Positions 11,054 through 21,978 of a DNA stretch of 64,000 nucleotides are shown piece after piece (the stretch's first letter is position 1; every line of letters begins with the position of its first letter). Made by a program: the position numbers and the translations under genes. The notes under the pieces are model-generated. The model saw only the letters and a list, made by a program, of their open reading frames with translations, was not told the origin of the DNA and searched no databases. The DNA comes from Mycoplasmopsis agassizii (lineage in GTDB: Bacteria; Bacillota_I; Bacilli_A; Mycoplasmatales; Metamycoplasmataceae), in the NCBI RefSeq assembly GCF_002272945.1, contig NZ_NQMN01000001.1, positions 1 to 64,000 of the forward strand, written 5' to 3'.

Positions 11054-12568
11054 ATGATAAAAATTAAAGCAATCGCTGACTTTATAATAGAAGTGGAAGG
11101 GATTTACCCTTATCAAGAAGGTCAATTTTTTACTATAAAAAATAAACCTAACACCAGAGCCTATTTAATTACAGCAGAACATAACAAAGCCTATTTACTA
11201 GTTGATAGAGCTAATCAAAAACTAGTAATTGGTGATGAATTAGTAGAAACTAAGGAACTTCGTTATGTAAAAACTTCAAGAAGATTTTTCGGAAATATTA
11301 TTAATATTGACGGACAAATTGTTCTACCTGAAGTTAAAAATGTCAATTTTGACATTCCAACAGCTACCGATATTTTCAGTACACCTGAAAATATGGTAAA
11401 GCGCCAACAACTTAATAAACAACTCTATACAGGGATCTTAGGAATTGATTTATTTACTCCAATTGGTCTTGGTCAACGTGAATTAATCGTTGGTGATCGT
11501 AAAACAGGAAAAACTCACGTTGTCTTAAATACCATTATTAATCAAGCAAAAAGTGGTGTTAAATGTATTTACGTAGCCATTGGTCAAAAAAGAGAAACTG
11601 TTTCATATGTTTATCAGGTTCTAAAAGCACATAAAGCACTAGATTACACAATCATTGTTGATGCTCCTTCAACTAGTTCATACCAGCAATTTCTAGCACC
11701 TTATATTGCAATGGCACATGCAGAAAACTTATCTTATACAGAAGATGTGTTAATCATTTTTGATGATTTAACTCAACATGCCAATGTTTATCGAGAAATT
11801 TCCTTGCTGATTGATAAACCAATTGGTAAAGAAGCTTTTCCAGCAGATGTTTTCTTTTTACACTCAAGATTACTTGAAAAATCAGGTCGTTTTATTGACA
11901 GAAAATCAATCACTTGTTTACCAATAGTTAAGACTTTAAATAATGATTTAACAAGCTTAATTTCATCAAATATTATTTCAATAACTGATGGACAAATCGT
12001 GCTTGATTCAGAATTATTTGCTCAAGGAAAAATGCCTGCTGTTAATTTTGATTTATCAGTTTCTCGTACAGGAACTGCAGTTCAAGAAAAACATATTTCA
12101 AAAATTGCATCGCAAATTTCAAAAATTTACCTAGCTTATAAAAAGCAAATTAGACTAGCAAATCTAGATTATGATCTAAACCGTGAAACTGCAAATTTAA
12201 TTTTTAAAGGTAAAGAAATTGAAAAGATGCTAATTCAAAAAGGTTTTGGTTCTTATAGTGATGAGCTACTTTTAATCATGATTAAACTGACTTCATGAGG
12301 AATTTTACAACATGTTGATAACCCTGATGCTGCAAAAGATTTTATTTCATCAATGATCAAAACAGATAAATATGCAATTAGCATTTTCAAAAATTTAGCT
12401 TCAGGAGCAAACCTTGATGACAAACTAATTCGTAATTATTTTGCATCAGCAATTAATCAATATATTAAGTACTTAAAATTAGATAACTTCATCCCATTAG
12501 AAGTTGAATACATTAAATTTAATGATGCAGAATTAAACGCAATCATTAAGAATATAAGAAGGTTTTAA
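11054..12568 (+). CDS. F1-like ATPase alpha-like subunit
   Basis: A 504-residue homologue of the F1 alpha subunit. Visible motifs are the P-loop GDRKTGKT (GDRQTGKT in classical alpha), a Walker B-type LIIFDDLTQHA, and the arginine-finger segment LSVSRTGTAVQ, which matches SVSRVGSAAQ. The finger Arg should complete the catalytic site on the neighbouring beta-like subunit. It is distinct from the housekeeping ATP synthase because it lies in the X0 cluster without a, b, c or delta genes. It overlaps the beta-like gene by one base (TAATG), which gives balanced synthesis of the hexamer. Confidence 0.9.
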
Positions 12569-14247
12569 TGATTGGAAAAATATCAAATATTTATACTAAT
12601 GTTGTTGAAGTAAAGTTCAACAACATTGATGAGCACAAGTTTCATCTTGATCACATTTTAACAGGACACAACAAACAGTCTTTTTTACAGATTAAGAGAA
12701 TTATTGATAAAAATACTGTGCTAGCGATCGTAATTGAAGCACGAGAAAATTTCAAATTAGGTGAAGAAGTTGTTAACACACAACGTGGTTTATTAGTACC
12801 AATTGGTGATGGTGCCAAAAACAATGTTTTTGACATTCGAGGTGTTAATTTAACAAAAAATCCTGCTCGTGGTGAATTGAAATACATCGAAATGAATTCA
12901 ATTATTAAGGAAAATAAAAACTTAGTAGTTGAAAACAGAATCTTAGAAACAGGTATTAAAGTTATTGACTTTTTCATGCCAATTCTACGTGGTTCTAAAC
13001 TAGGAATTCTAGGTGGAGCTGGTGTTGGAAAAACTGTTTTAATGAAAGAAATTATTTTCAATTCAAGCAATAATCAAAACAATATCTCACCTATTTTTAT
13101 AGGTAGTGGAGAGCGTTCTCGTGAAGGACTTGAATTATATGAAGAATTAATTCAATCAAACTTGATGAAAAATACAACTATGTTTATTTCACAAATGAAC
13201 GAAGCTCCAGGTTCAAGAATGAACATCGTTCCTTTTGGAATTACTGCAGCAGAATATCTAAGAGACTATCAAAAAGAAAATGTTTTTCTTTTTATCGATA
13301 ATATTTATCGTTTTATCCAAGGTGCTAATGAAGTTTCTGCTTCACTAGGTAAAAAACCTTCGATTGGTGGTTATCAATCAACTCTAGATACTGACGTATC
13401 TTTTGTAGAAGATCGTTTATATGCTAATAAAGAAGGATCAATTACTTCTTTTCAAACAGTCTTTTTACCTATGGATGATTTAAGTGATCCAGCCGCTGTT
13501 TCCATCTTTGCTCACCTAGATGCTGCGTTAGTTTTATCTCGTGATAAAGTTGCTAAAAACATCTATCCAGCAGTTGATCCACTTTCTTCAAATTCAAGTA
13601 GCGTTAACCCAATGATCATTGGTGAAAGACATTTCAACGCTATTATTGAAGCAAAAGCAATTTTGCAAAAATATAAAGAATTAGAAGATGTAATTCTAAT
13701 TCTTGGAGTCGATGAACTTGATGAAGAAAGTCAAATCATCGTTGAAAAAGCCTTGCAATTACAAAACTTTTTCACTCAAAGATTTTTTGTTGCTGAAACT
13801 TATACTAAGGAAAAAGGGGTTTTTGTTTCACTAAACGATACAGTTGATTCAGTTATTGAAATTCTGCAAGGAAAACACGTAGGCAAAAATCCTGAGTTAT
13901 TCACTTTTATTGGTTCGCTAACTAAAAAAGATGGTAATGGTGGAGGTTCACTAGCAAAACCAAGAGAATTTGCTGCTAGAAAAACTTCAACTATGTCACT
14001 TGAGAGAATGAGTAATAAAACTCAAAGCAATTTAGCATTTGCTCGGGCAACTACTAGAACTGGTGAATTTGCAACATCTAGTTCAACTTCAAATACTGCT
14101 GAAATCAAAGTACAACAAACTCAAGAAAAAAACTTAAGTGCTGCTTCAGCTTCAAACCCTAATCAAAACCGTTACCAAGGTTTAATTAGCCGCGCAAGAG
14201 CCGTAACTAAAAAAGATGAAAGCGAAAGCAAAACATCTAAAAAATAA
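12568..14247 (+). CDS. F1-like ATPase beta-like (catalytic) subunit with C-terminal extension
   Basis: A 559-residue F1 beta homologue. It has Walker A GGAGVGKT, the GERSREG catalytic-Glu motif (GERTREG in beta), MNEAPGSRM, Walker B VFLFIDNIYRFIQ, and DELDEES in place of the DELSEED lever. It should hydrolyse ATP and drive the gamma-like shaft. Beyond the usual beta length there is an extra ~100-residue tail rich in Ser, Thr, Ala, Lys and Gln (residues about 455-559) that looks disordered and may dock other components. It is the last gene of the operon and is followed by a terminator. Confidence 0.92.
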   Translation: MIGKISNIYTNVVEVKFNNIDEHKFHLDHILTGHNKQSFLQIKRIIDKNTVLAIVIEARENFKLGEEVVNTQRGLLVPIGDGAKNNVFDIRGVNLTKNPARGELKYIEMNSIIKENKNLVVENRILETGIKVIDFFMPILRGSKLGILGGAGVGKTVLMKEIIFNSSNNQNNISPIFIGSGERSREGLELYEELIQSNLMKNTTMFISQMNEAPGSRMNIVPFGITAAEYLRDYQKENVFLFIDNIYRFIQGANEVSASLGKKPSIGGYQSTLDTDVSFVEDRLYANKEGSITSFQTVFLPMDDLSDPAAVSIFAHLDAALVLSRDKVAKNIYPAVDPLSSNSSSVNPMIIGERHFNAIIEAKAILQKYKELEDVILILGVDELDEESQIIVEKALQLQNFFTQRFFVAETYTKEKGVFVSLNDTVDSVIEILQGKHVGKNPELFTFIGSLTKKDGNGGGSLAKPREFAARKTSTMSLERMSNKTQSNLAFARATTRTGEFATSSSTSNTAEIKVQQTQEKNLSAASASNPNQNRYQGLISRARAVTKKDESESKTSKK

Positions 14248-14269
14248 ACTAAATAATTTAATTATTTGA

Positions 14270-14305
14270 CCCTGTTTTTTGTTTTTAAAAAAACAGGTTT
14301 TTTAT
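14270..14305 (+). terminator. Terminator of the F1-like X0 ATPase operon
   Basis: CCTGTTTTTT pairs with AAAAAAACAGG and is followed by TTTTTTA. It separates the ATPase operon from the MIB-MIP genes. Confidence 0.85.
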
Positions 14306-14351
14306 TTTCTAAATCACAAAATATTTTGCTTTTGAAACCTACAAAATAAAC

Positions 14352-14378
14352 CTAATAATTTTATGCCACAATTATTAG
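14352..14378. repeat. Inverted repeat upstream of MIB1
   Basis: CTAATAATT (14352-14360) and AATTATTAG (14370-14378) are perfect 9-base arms. They lie in the 318-base gap before MIB1. They may be a regulatory site; the rest of 14306-14565 is AT-rich with no gene. Confidence 0.4.
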
Positions 14379-14565
14379 TTATTTTATTTGTTAAAAATAA
14401 AAAACACTAATAAAACAACATAAAAAACTGATAAGCACAAAAACGTTTTTATTGGCAGAAAATCTTAAATTATTAAATAGTAATTTTTTAATAAATACTT
14501 AAGCGTAAAATACATATATTAAGAAGGTAAATTAGTTAACTCTATCTTAATTAGGGAGATCAAAT

Positions 14566-17019
14566 ATGAATCTAAGATCAAAAATTATTATTGCTTTATC
14601 AATAGCAACAGTGGCAGCAGTTGGTGGTACAACTGCAGGTTTAGTTATAGGACTAAACCGCCAAGAAGATAGTAAAACAGGTGTTGATTTTAACTCACTA
14701 GCTAGTGTTAAAAAAATCGATTATCAAAAAGCACTTAGCGATCCTGAAGTAAAAATGAAGGAAGTTAAACCACCTGAAAAACCTGAAGAAGTTAAACCAA
14801 CTCCACCAGCGCCGAAGCCTAAGCCTGAAGAAAAACCTGAACCAGAACCAACTCCGATAGAAAAGAAAGAAGAACCTAAAAAAGAAGAGCCTGTAGTGAC
14901 TCCTGAACCTAAAAAAGAAGAAATTCCATCTTTACCTAAAGAAGTTGTGCCTGAAAAAAGTGTCAGTGAAGATAAACCTGAAAACCAGCCAGCTGCGACA
15001 TCAGGAACTAGTACTTATAAATTATTAACTACTAAAGAATTAATCGAACAACTGCGTGATCATGGTGAATCAGCAGCAAGGGTTAAAGACTTTAAAACAG
15101 TTGGTGGTGTTGGTACTAATTTAAGAAGAAGTGGAAAAAATTCAACAGTTGCTAAACCTGATAAATTTGATTATGAATCCTTATCAGCAGGGAGTCAAGA
15201 TTCAGCAATTGTACTTGGTGCTTTAATTAGAGATGGTGTTACTTTAGATAATTTACCTACTTTAAAAGAACCAATTTCACTTCAAGATCTTAATTCACTA
15301 CGTGAAAATAGTTTGCGTTATGTTGAAGGAACTAGAGTCTTAAAATTAGAACAAAAAGATCTTGATCAGTTGTTAAAAGAATATAACGAAAACCTAAAAC
15401 TTGAGCTAGGTGATTTTATTAACGGGATCAGATTTTCTTTCAACGATGTTGAAAGACTAAATAAAAAATATGATGTTGAAGAAATCAAAGCTAAATATAA
15501 ACGTGATTACAAATCACTAACTGAAGAAGAAAAAAATATTTTTTATGTCAATGAAAGAATTGAAAAATATGCAAATGATCCTAATACCAGTTTCATTTTC
15601 CCAAGCATCAAATCTTTCAAAGATATTAAACCTAAAAAATCATTTACTTCTGAAGAAGTTACTCGCTTAGAAATGGGACAAGTTCCTAATTCATTTAAGG
15701 TAAATGGTCAATTTGGCTCAACTGCAACTAAAAGAGCAGCCTTTGTTAATGATGTTTTATTCAGAACAACTCAGCAAAATATGAACCGATATTTTGGTTT
15801 TACAAGTAATTGAGAAAGAACTGAAAACGATGTCATGAATCTTGAATTTAGAGCCTGAAAAGGTGAAGCAACAAATTCAGGTTATGAAAAAGCAGAGCCA
15901 ATTACAATTCCTGGTTTTGAAAATTCAGCACGTTTATTAGAATATAAAAACTTAAGTAGCACAAGTAGTGATAATAATCGCTATATTATCGAAATCTTTG
16001 CAGTGCAAAACTTATCAAGTGTAAACTCACTAGTTAATGCTGCTAAAAAATTGATGAAAAACCAAAAAGGTGCAGGAATTGCAATTAGAAATATTAACCC
16101 TTCAACAGGTGAAAAAGCTAAAGAAGTAGTTAAAAATATGCCTAACTTTATTAAGTCATTAACCTTATTTTATGACTGAAATGACCCTGTAGTTGTGCAT
16201 GCTTTAATTGATAACCTTAACTTTAATACAACTGATAAAACACTTGTTGAATTAAATCTTTATACAGATGTTTCAAGAAATATTGATATGCGAAACACAG
16301 CTGTAGAAAGATCAACTTCTTTAACTAGAATTGACCCTAGAGTTTATCAACGGGTTAATCCAGGTGCTTATGATTATAAATATAATGCAATCTTTTTAAC
16401 CCTAGCGGTTGGTAAACCAACTACAAGAAGAGAAATTGGACAAATGATGCGTTATGTTTATGTAATTGCTAAAAATAGACGTGAATTCCAAGGATATTTC
16501 GGTGGTGAGGGTGGCTATCCTGTAATGTGAGATTTTAGAGATGCAAATATGTATGAAATGAATAACATTGAAATTCCTAACATCCCTAACTTCAAAACTT
16601 TTACAAAAGTTACTTTCTCATCATTAATTAATGGTAAAGCAATTTACGATCTAACCAATTTAAAAATTGATAATACTGAAAAAGTAGAACTTAACTTCTT
16701 AAATCCTAACACAGGAATGCACTACGCAAACACTACACCATTAACTAGTTTAAAAACTAATACATTTAATACTTTAGTAGTAGTTGGTTCATCAGGTCGA
16801 GGTACTTCAGCCGATGCAAATACGATTTCAAATCACATGCTACGCTCATATCAGTATTTAAATGCAATTGATTTTAGAGATGAAACTGTTAACGGAGAAC
16901 TACATAAAACAGAAATGACTGAAGAAATTATAAAATCAATTACTTGACCATTTAACGTTAGAAAAATTATGTTACAAGGAAAAGAAATAACTGGCTTTAG
17001 TAAGTCAGCACAACAGTAA
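14566..17019 (+). CDS. MIB: mycoplasma immunoglobulin-binding protein (copy 1)
   Basis: An 817-residue protein with an uncleaved-looking N-terminal membrane anchor (SKIIIALSIATVAAVGG..TAGLVIGL), a Pro/Glu/Lys-rich extended linker (about residues 65-145), then the conserved MIB globular domain with FDYESLSAGSQDSA and LTRIDPRVYQRVNP. The family binds the light chain variable region of host antibodies and presents them to the MIP protease. GGGAGA precedes the ATG. The MIP gene follows after 9 bases, as in characterised MIB-MIP pairs. A second paralogous pair is at 21979-26074. Many UGA Trp codons interrupt a standard-code reading, but the frame is open throughout. Confidence 0.9.
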
Positions 17020-17028
17020 GGAATAACC

Positions 17029-18714
17029 ATGAAATTTAAAAAGAAAAATCTAATCTGATCACTTGCACTTTCCACATTTGCAATTTCAGCAGCAACTTTA
17101 ATTGCTTGTAGTCAACAAGAAAGTCCTACACCTAATCCAACACCAACACCTCCAAAATTAAGCGACCCAGGTCAACCACCTGCAACTGATCCTGGAACAG
17201 GAAAACCAGGTTCAAGTAAGCCAGGAAGTAGAGAAGTAGGTGGCGGACTTGGTGCTATAGATCCTGGTAGAGAAAGAATTGAACATGAACCAGGATTTGA
17301 TGATCTTCCGGGACTTGCTAATATTTTAAATGATCCAAAGTATAAAAGACAACTATCTCATACTTCTAATTTAGCTGCTTTAGATACTGATATCACAGTT
17401 ACAAGATATGCAAATTACAATGGTAATGGTGTTCAAAATACAGCAAACAATAACCCATTTGTCAGATACGGAAGTGATGCATATAATATCGTTAAAAATG
17501 ATCATTATGAAACATTAGAAGATTATTCATTAAGAGTTTCAATTACTAATCCTGATAAAAAAACAAAAAGTGGTGGTCCTTCATCAGCTCTTGGTTCTGC
17601 CTGAATTTTAGATTTTATTAAAAAAGAAGGTGAAAGTTATCCACTGACTTGATTCTTTGGAAGTAATTTACACGTTTTCAAAGAAATGAGATTACCAAAA
17701 GCAGATGGTACTTATTCTTCAACCCCTGGTCATTCATTTAGTTTTTTAATTCCTAAAGATGAACAATGAAAAGAATTTGGTGAATATAAAACTTTAACAA
17801 ATTATCCTGAATTATTTTTCAGTGGTCAAAACTTTCTAGGAGACAGAATTTCAATTAATGAACAAGCAGGTGCACCTGATTATTTAAGAAAAGATCTTAT
17901 GAACTATAGTTCATTTAAAGATTATGCAAAAGACTTTGCTATTGTAAAAGTTCAATTTAAAGATGAAGCTGAAGCAAAAGCAATTACAAGAAATTTTGCA
18001 ACTAAATACACAACACCAAAAATTAAATTTGACAAGAAAAGTATCTTAGAAAAAACTGGTGATGAAATTGCTAAAGAAACTAAAATTTTTGCTCTAGGAT
18101 ACCCTGGTGATTCAAGTAAGCCAACCATCAATAAACGTGATAATGATGTAAACCCTAATACAGGTTCAAGTTATTCATCACTAATCAGTGGTTACATGAT
18201 TACCAATAATTATGGTGAAAAAATTCCGGGTGTTTATGACACAATGTATATAAATGGAGCAGGCAATTCCGTTAGTCAATACACTGAATTAGCTGAAGAT
18301 GGCAAAACAGTACGAGAAGTTGAATGACAAGGTAAAAAAGCACACTTCCCACTTTCAATTGAAATAGGTAGTATAGATTACGACCGTTTTGGTTTAGGAA
18401 TTGGAATCGATAATAACAATTTACCTCCAGGAGCTTCTGGATCATTAATCATTGACAACGACTACAAAGTAGTTGGTGTGCAATGAGGTTATGATGGAAC
18501 TAGTCAAACAGGATTAATTGATCCACTTGTCTCAAGTGAATTAAAAAATCCTGATGGTACAAAAGTTTTCTATGATTATGATTTAATTCATGGTCGTGGA
18601 AGTGATCAAACTCGATCTTATAAATCACTTTTAACTGAGTTACTTAATAAAACTGAATACAAACAAAAAAATGCTAAATCATGATTATTAGGTGATGAAA
18701 TTACAACTTCATAA
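17029..18714 (+). CDS. MIP: immunoglobulin-cleaving serine protease lipoprotein (copy 1, DUF31)
   Basis: A 561-residue lipoprotein: a signal peptide with lipobox LIAC at the start, a Pro/Gly-rich linker, and a DUF31 trypsin-like domain. The likely triad is H215 (SNLHVF), D302 (KDFAIVKV) and S470 (GASGSLI). The MIP family cuts antibody captured by MIB between the VH and CH1 domains. It is paired with the MIB gene 9 bases upstream and followed by a terminator. It is shorter than the ~97 kDa MIP described in the M. mycoides cluster, so some outer domains may be missing. Homology to copy 2 (24422-26074) is clear along the whole protease domain. Confidence 0.88.
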
Positions 18715-18732
18715 CCTAGTTAACTAAACTTT

Positions 18733-18768
18733 TAAATATGAACCAACTTTGAATTGGTTCATATTTTT
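18733..18768 (+). terminator. Terminator after MIB1-MIP1
   Basis: AAATATGAACCAA pairs with TTGGTTCATATTT and is followed by T residues. Confidence 0.85.
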
Positions 18769-18835
18769 TTTAAATTAATTTACTTTTAAAAATTTTGTAG
18801 ATTTTTAAAAGCAAAAACTTTTTTTGCAAAAAAGA

Positions 18836-18841
18836 TATAAT
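18836..18841 (+). promoter_or_regulatory. -10 box TATAAT of lipoprotein gene 1
   Basis: TATAAT lies just after TTTTTTTGCAAAAAAGA. The same CTTTTTTGCAAAAA block precedes a weaker TACTAT box before the second lipoprotein (20345-20350), so both genes share a promoter design. Confidence 0.6.
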
Positions 18842-18896
18842 AATGCTAACTTATAAGAAGTTAAAATAGATAATTAATTTTGAACAGGAGCACTAT

Positions 18897-20228
18897 ATGT
18901 TTTTAAACAAAAAAAGATTTATTTATGCACTAACATCAGCTGCAACTGTAACATCTGTTGCTTTAGCAATCAGTTGTTCAACAAATGGTGTTGAAAATAA
19001 AGAAGTTATGCCTTTAAATACTTTAATGCAAAAGCAAACAATTGAAGGTCAACAAGAAATTGGCTTTTTAACTTTTATGCCTGAAGCAGTTGAAAAAGTT
19101 TATGGTAAAGCACTTTTTGAAGTTGAGCCTAAATTAATTGCAACTAATTCAGAACTTGATAAGTTTTTAACTGATTGAAACGATTCATTAATTAAGGTTT
19201 TTGATCAAGATCAAGATTTTGCTAAAACACTATATATTTCAAGAGCAAAACTAGTTGAAAATTTAAACCTATTTAAACAAACTGTGCTTGAAAATTATAA
19301 TAATGATTATTTTAAAAATAACATCATGGTAGTTGATTTTGGAGGACAAATTCAACCACGAGGTCGAGAAAGTTATTTCCCTTTTAACGGCAATATGAAG
19401 ATCAATAACTTATTAAGAATTAATAAAGAAGACAACAAAATTGTCTTAACTTATTTAGATTTAGAAAAACTAAATTATGATCCTGATTATGCACAAACTT
19501 ATTCAGTTATTTATTCGTTAAATCGCTCAGGTTTTAATTTGACTGAAAACAATTATGAAATTGAAAAAAGGTTAGAAAAACCACTTGATAAGTTAAAACA
19601 AGTTAAGGAAATTAAGAAGACAGATGTATCACAAAGATACTTAAATTATTATTCATATATTAGTCAGGATTTATCATTATTTGATAATGATAAAGATAGT
19701 ATTTGAGCAAGAGGTGATGATGAAGTATCTTTTGCAACTACTATTGTTAAGTCAAAGTCTGAATTAGATAATTTATTAAATAAGCATATAAGTGCTTATA
19801 AAATTAAATATAAAAGAGAATTTCCAAGTGAAGCTTTAGATGCAATTAATCAAGATTTTGATGAATCATATTTTCAAGATAATGTTTTAGTTTTACTTTC
19901 AGGAAAATATTGAGCACCTGATACAAATCTTTTTTCAAAGTACATTGAAAATTCTTACGATTTAAAACTTGAAAATAATAATTTAAACTTTACTATCTTT
20001 GTAAATCATACACCTATACCAGTTCCTACTAGTTATGTTTATCCTTATGAAACTTATTATGTAAGAGTTAGTGATAGATATAAAGAAAGTATTGATGGAA
20101 ATGGCCATGAATCTCATACACAGTTTTTTAAACTAGCTAAAAGTTCAGTTACTGATTTTGAAAAATTAAAATCAACAATTAAAATCGTTGATAACACACC
20201 TAAAAATTATTTTAGAAAATTGCGTTAA
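18897..20228 (+). CDS. Lipoprotein (443 aa) between the two MIB-MIP pairs, paralogue 1
   Basis: A signal peptide and lipobox (LAISC, Cys about residue 26) mark a surface lipoprotein. The mature part looks internally duplicated: each half has a SELDxxL segment followed about 65-80 residues later by YFxxN(I/V)xV (IMVVDFGG in half one, VLVLLSGKYW in half two). It is paralogous over its full length to the protein at 20416-21738 (both contain YAQTY.VIYSLNR). The function is not recognised. Its position between two antibody-binding and protease pairs suggests a surface role in the same process. It has its own promoter and terminator. Confidence 0.75.
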
Positions 20229-20234
20229 TAATAA

Positions 20235-20257
20235 GCAGTGCGAAAGCACTGTTTTTT
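20235..20257 (+). terminator. Terminator of lipoprotein gene 1
   Basis: CAGTGC GAAA GCACTG with a GAAA tetraloop, followed by TTTTTT. Confidence 0.85.
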
Positions 20258-20344
20258 AATTTGTTCTGCTGTTAAGCTTACAAAAAAACGTTTTCCAAAA
20301 AAATTTAATTTTTACAAATTTTCAGGTCTTTTTTGCAAAAAGAA

Positions 20345-20350
20345 TACTAT
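20345..20350 (+). promoter_or_regulatory. Probable -10 box of lipoprotein gene 2
   Basis: TACTAT follows CTTTTTTGCAAAAAGAA, matching the layout of the promoter of the first lipoprotein gene. Confidence 0.45.
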
Positions 20351-20415
20351 GTAGGTGTAGTTGTAAATATAAATGCTTATTTACTAAAAAATAACACTTA
20401 ATAAGGAAAATACTT

Positions 20416-21738
20416 ATGCAATTTACTAGAAGAAAAATAATATATTCATTTGCAACATTATCACTTGTCACTTCAGTTTCATTAGCTATTAGTTGTACAT
20501 TAACAAACGACGATGAATCAGAATTCATTATAAATACAAATATGTTTACTCAGTGATTGAACATGAATAGTTTTAAATTTTTTCCATTCAAGTCAGAAAT
20601 TATTTCAAGCATATATTCAGAAAAAAATGATGATTTAAAACCACTTTTAATTCCTTCAAATTCTGAATTCAAAAAATTCTTGGATAATTGAAAAAAACAT
20701 CTTTTCAAAAGTTATGATCAAGACAAAAAATTTGCTAATTCCTTGCATATTTCAAAACGAAAATTAGTTGATGCTTTTAACACTTATGAAGAAACGGTAC
20801 TTAAAAATTATGATCAACAGTATTTTCAAGAAAATATTATGGTTGTTGATTTTGGAAACAAAATTCAGCCACTAGGACCATTATTAAAGTCACCTGATGA
20901 TAAGGACATTAGAATTAATAATCTATATGATATTAGTACAAAAAACAACAAGATAATTCTAAAATATGCATATGAAGATTTAAACAAATCATATTCATGA
21001 GATAAAAAAGATTATGCTCAAACATACGGAGTAATTTACTCTTTAAATAGAAAAAATTTTAATATTCAAGGCAATAACTACGCAATCGAAAAGCAAAAAC
21101 TAGACTATACCAAGGAAAGGTCAATTTCTCAAAGAATGCTAAATGAATATTCATCAATAAATCAGGATATCTCAGTTTATGATGAAAACAAAAGCACAAA
21201 ATGAAATGCAAAAAATTACATAGATGAAGCAGATTTTGCAACCACTATTTTTAAAAGTAAAACAGAATTAGATGCTTTACTAACAAAATATGCTCACGAT
21301 TATAAAAATCAATTTAAAAAAGATTTTCCTAATGAAGTGCTAGAAAAAATTGAGAAAGATTTTGATCAACAATATTTTAAAGATAATGTTTTAGTATTGC
21401 TTTCTGCACATTATTGAACTAAAAACAATGACCTATTTAGTAATAAAATAGAAGAATCATTTGATGTAAAACTTGAGAATAATAAACTTAATTTTACTAT
21501 TTATACTCATGAAAACAAACATTTACCAGGAGCCTATGATCCTATTCGAAAAGATTATGTTAATTATTCAGTTTCTGATTTGAATATAAGAATTAAAAAA
21601 GGTTACTCTAGATCAGAAAGTAAATCAGACACCTTATTTTTCAAACTACCTAAAAGTTCCATAACTGATCTAGAAAATCTAAAATCAACTGTTGATCTAG
21701 TTGACTACTATGAAAATTTAACCACTATAATTTCTTAA
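20416..21738 (+). CDS. Lipoprotein (440 aa) between the two MIB-MIP pairs, paralogue 2
   Basis: The N-terminus MQFTRRKIIYSFATLSL ends in the lipobox LAISC. The mature protein parallels the product of 18897-20228, with IMVVDFGNKIQP, YAQTYGVIYSLNR, DYFKDN-type repeat and VLVLLSAHYW in the same order, and the same two-fold internal repeat. The pair therefore arose by tandem duplication and has since diverged strongly outside these motifs. It has AAGGAAAA before the ATG. A bidirectional-looking hairpin follows. Function is unknown; surface exposure is likely. Confidence 0.75.
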
Positions 21739-21807
21739 CTTTAACCAACAAAAACCAAAAACTTTGAAAAACTAAAATTAAATAGTTTTTCAACTTCAAA
21801 ATTTTCT

Positions 21808-21832
21808 AAAACAGCGTTTTTTACGCTGTTTT
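21808..21832 (+). terminator. Hairpin after lipoprotein gene 2
   Basis: AAAACAGCGT and ACGCTGTTTT form a 10-base stem around TTTTT. The T tract is weak, so termination is probable but not certain. Confidence 0.6.
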
Positions 21833-21918
21833 AGTCATTTTTAATAAGCATAAAAAGGCTTTTTTTAATTAAAAAAACCATAAAATTTTTTAATCATTTG
21901 TAATCTTTAAAGAGTGCT

Positions 21919-21924
21919 TATAAT
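21919..21924 (+). promoter_or_regulatory. -10 box TATAAT of the MIB2-MIP2 pair
   Basis: TATAAT lies 55 bases before the MIB2 start codon, so unlike several genes here this transcript has a leader, with AAGGA before the ATG. Confidence 0.55.
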
Positions 21925-21978
21925 CATTAAGAAAAGTTACAAATTTAAAATTTAAAACACTTCAAGTAAGGATAAACT

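Noticed and set aside
12651-13070. Minus-strand frame inside the beta-like ATPase gene
   Set aside because: It is antisense to conserved F1 motifs and has no ribosome binding site or family motif.
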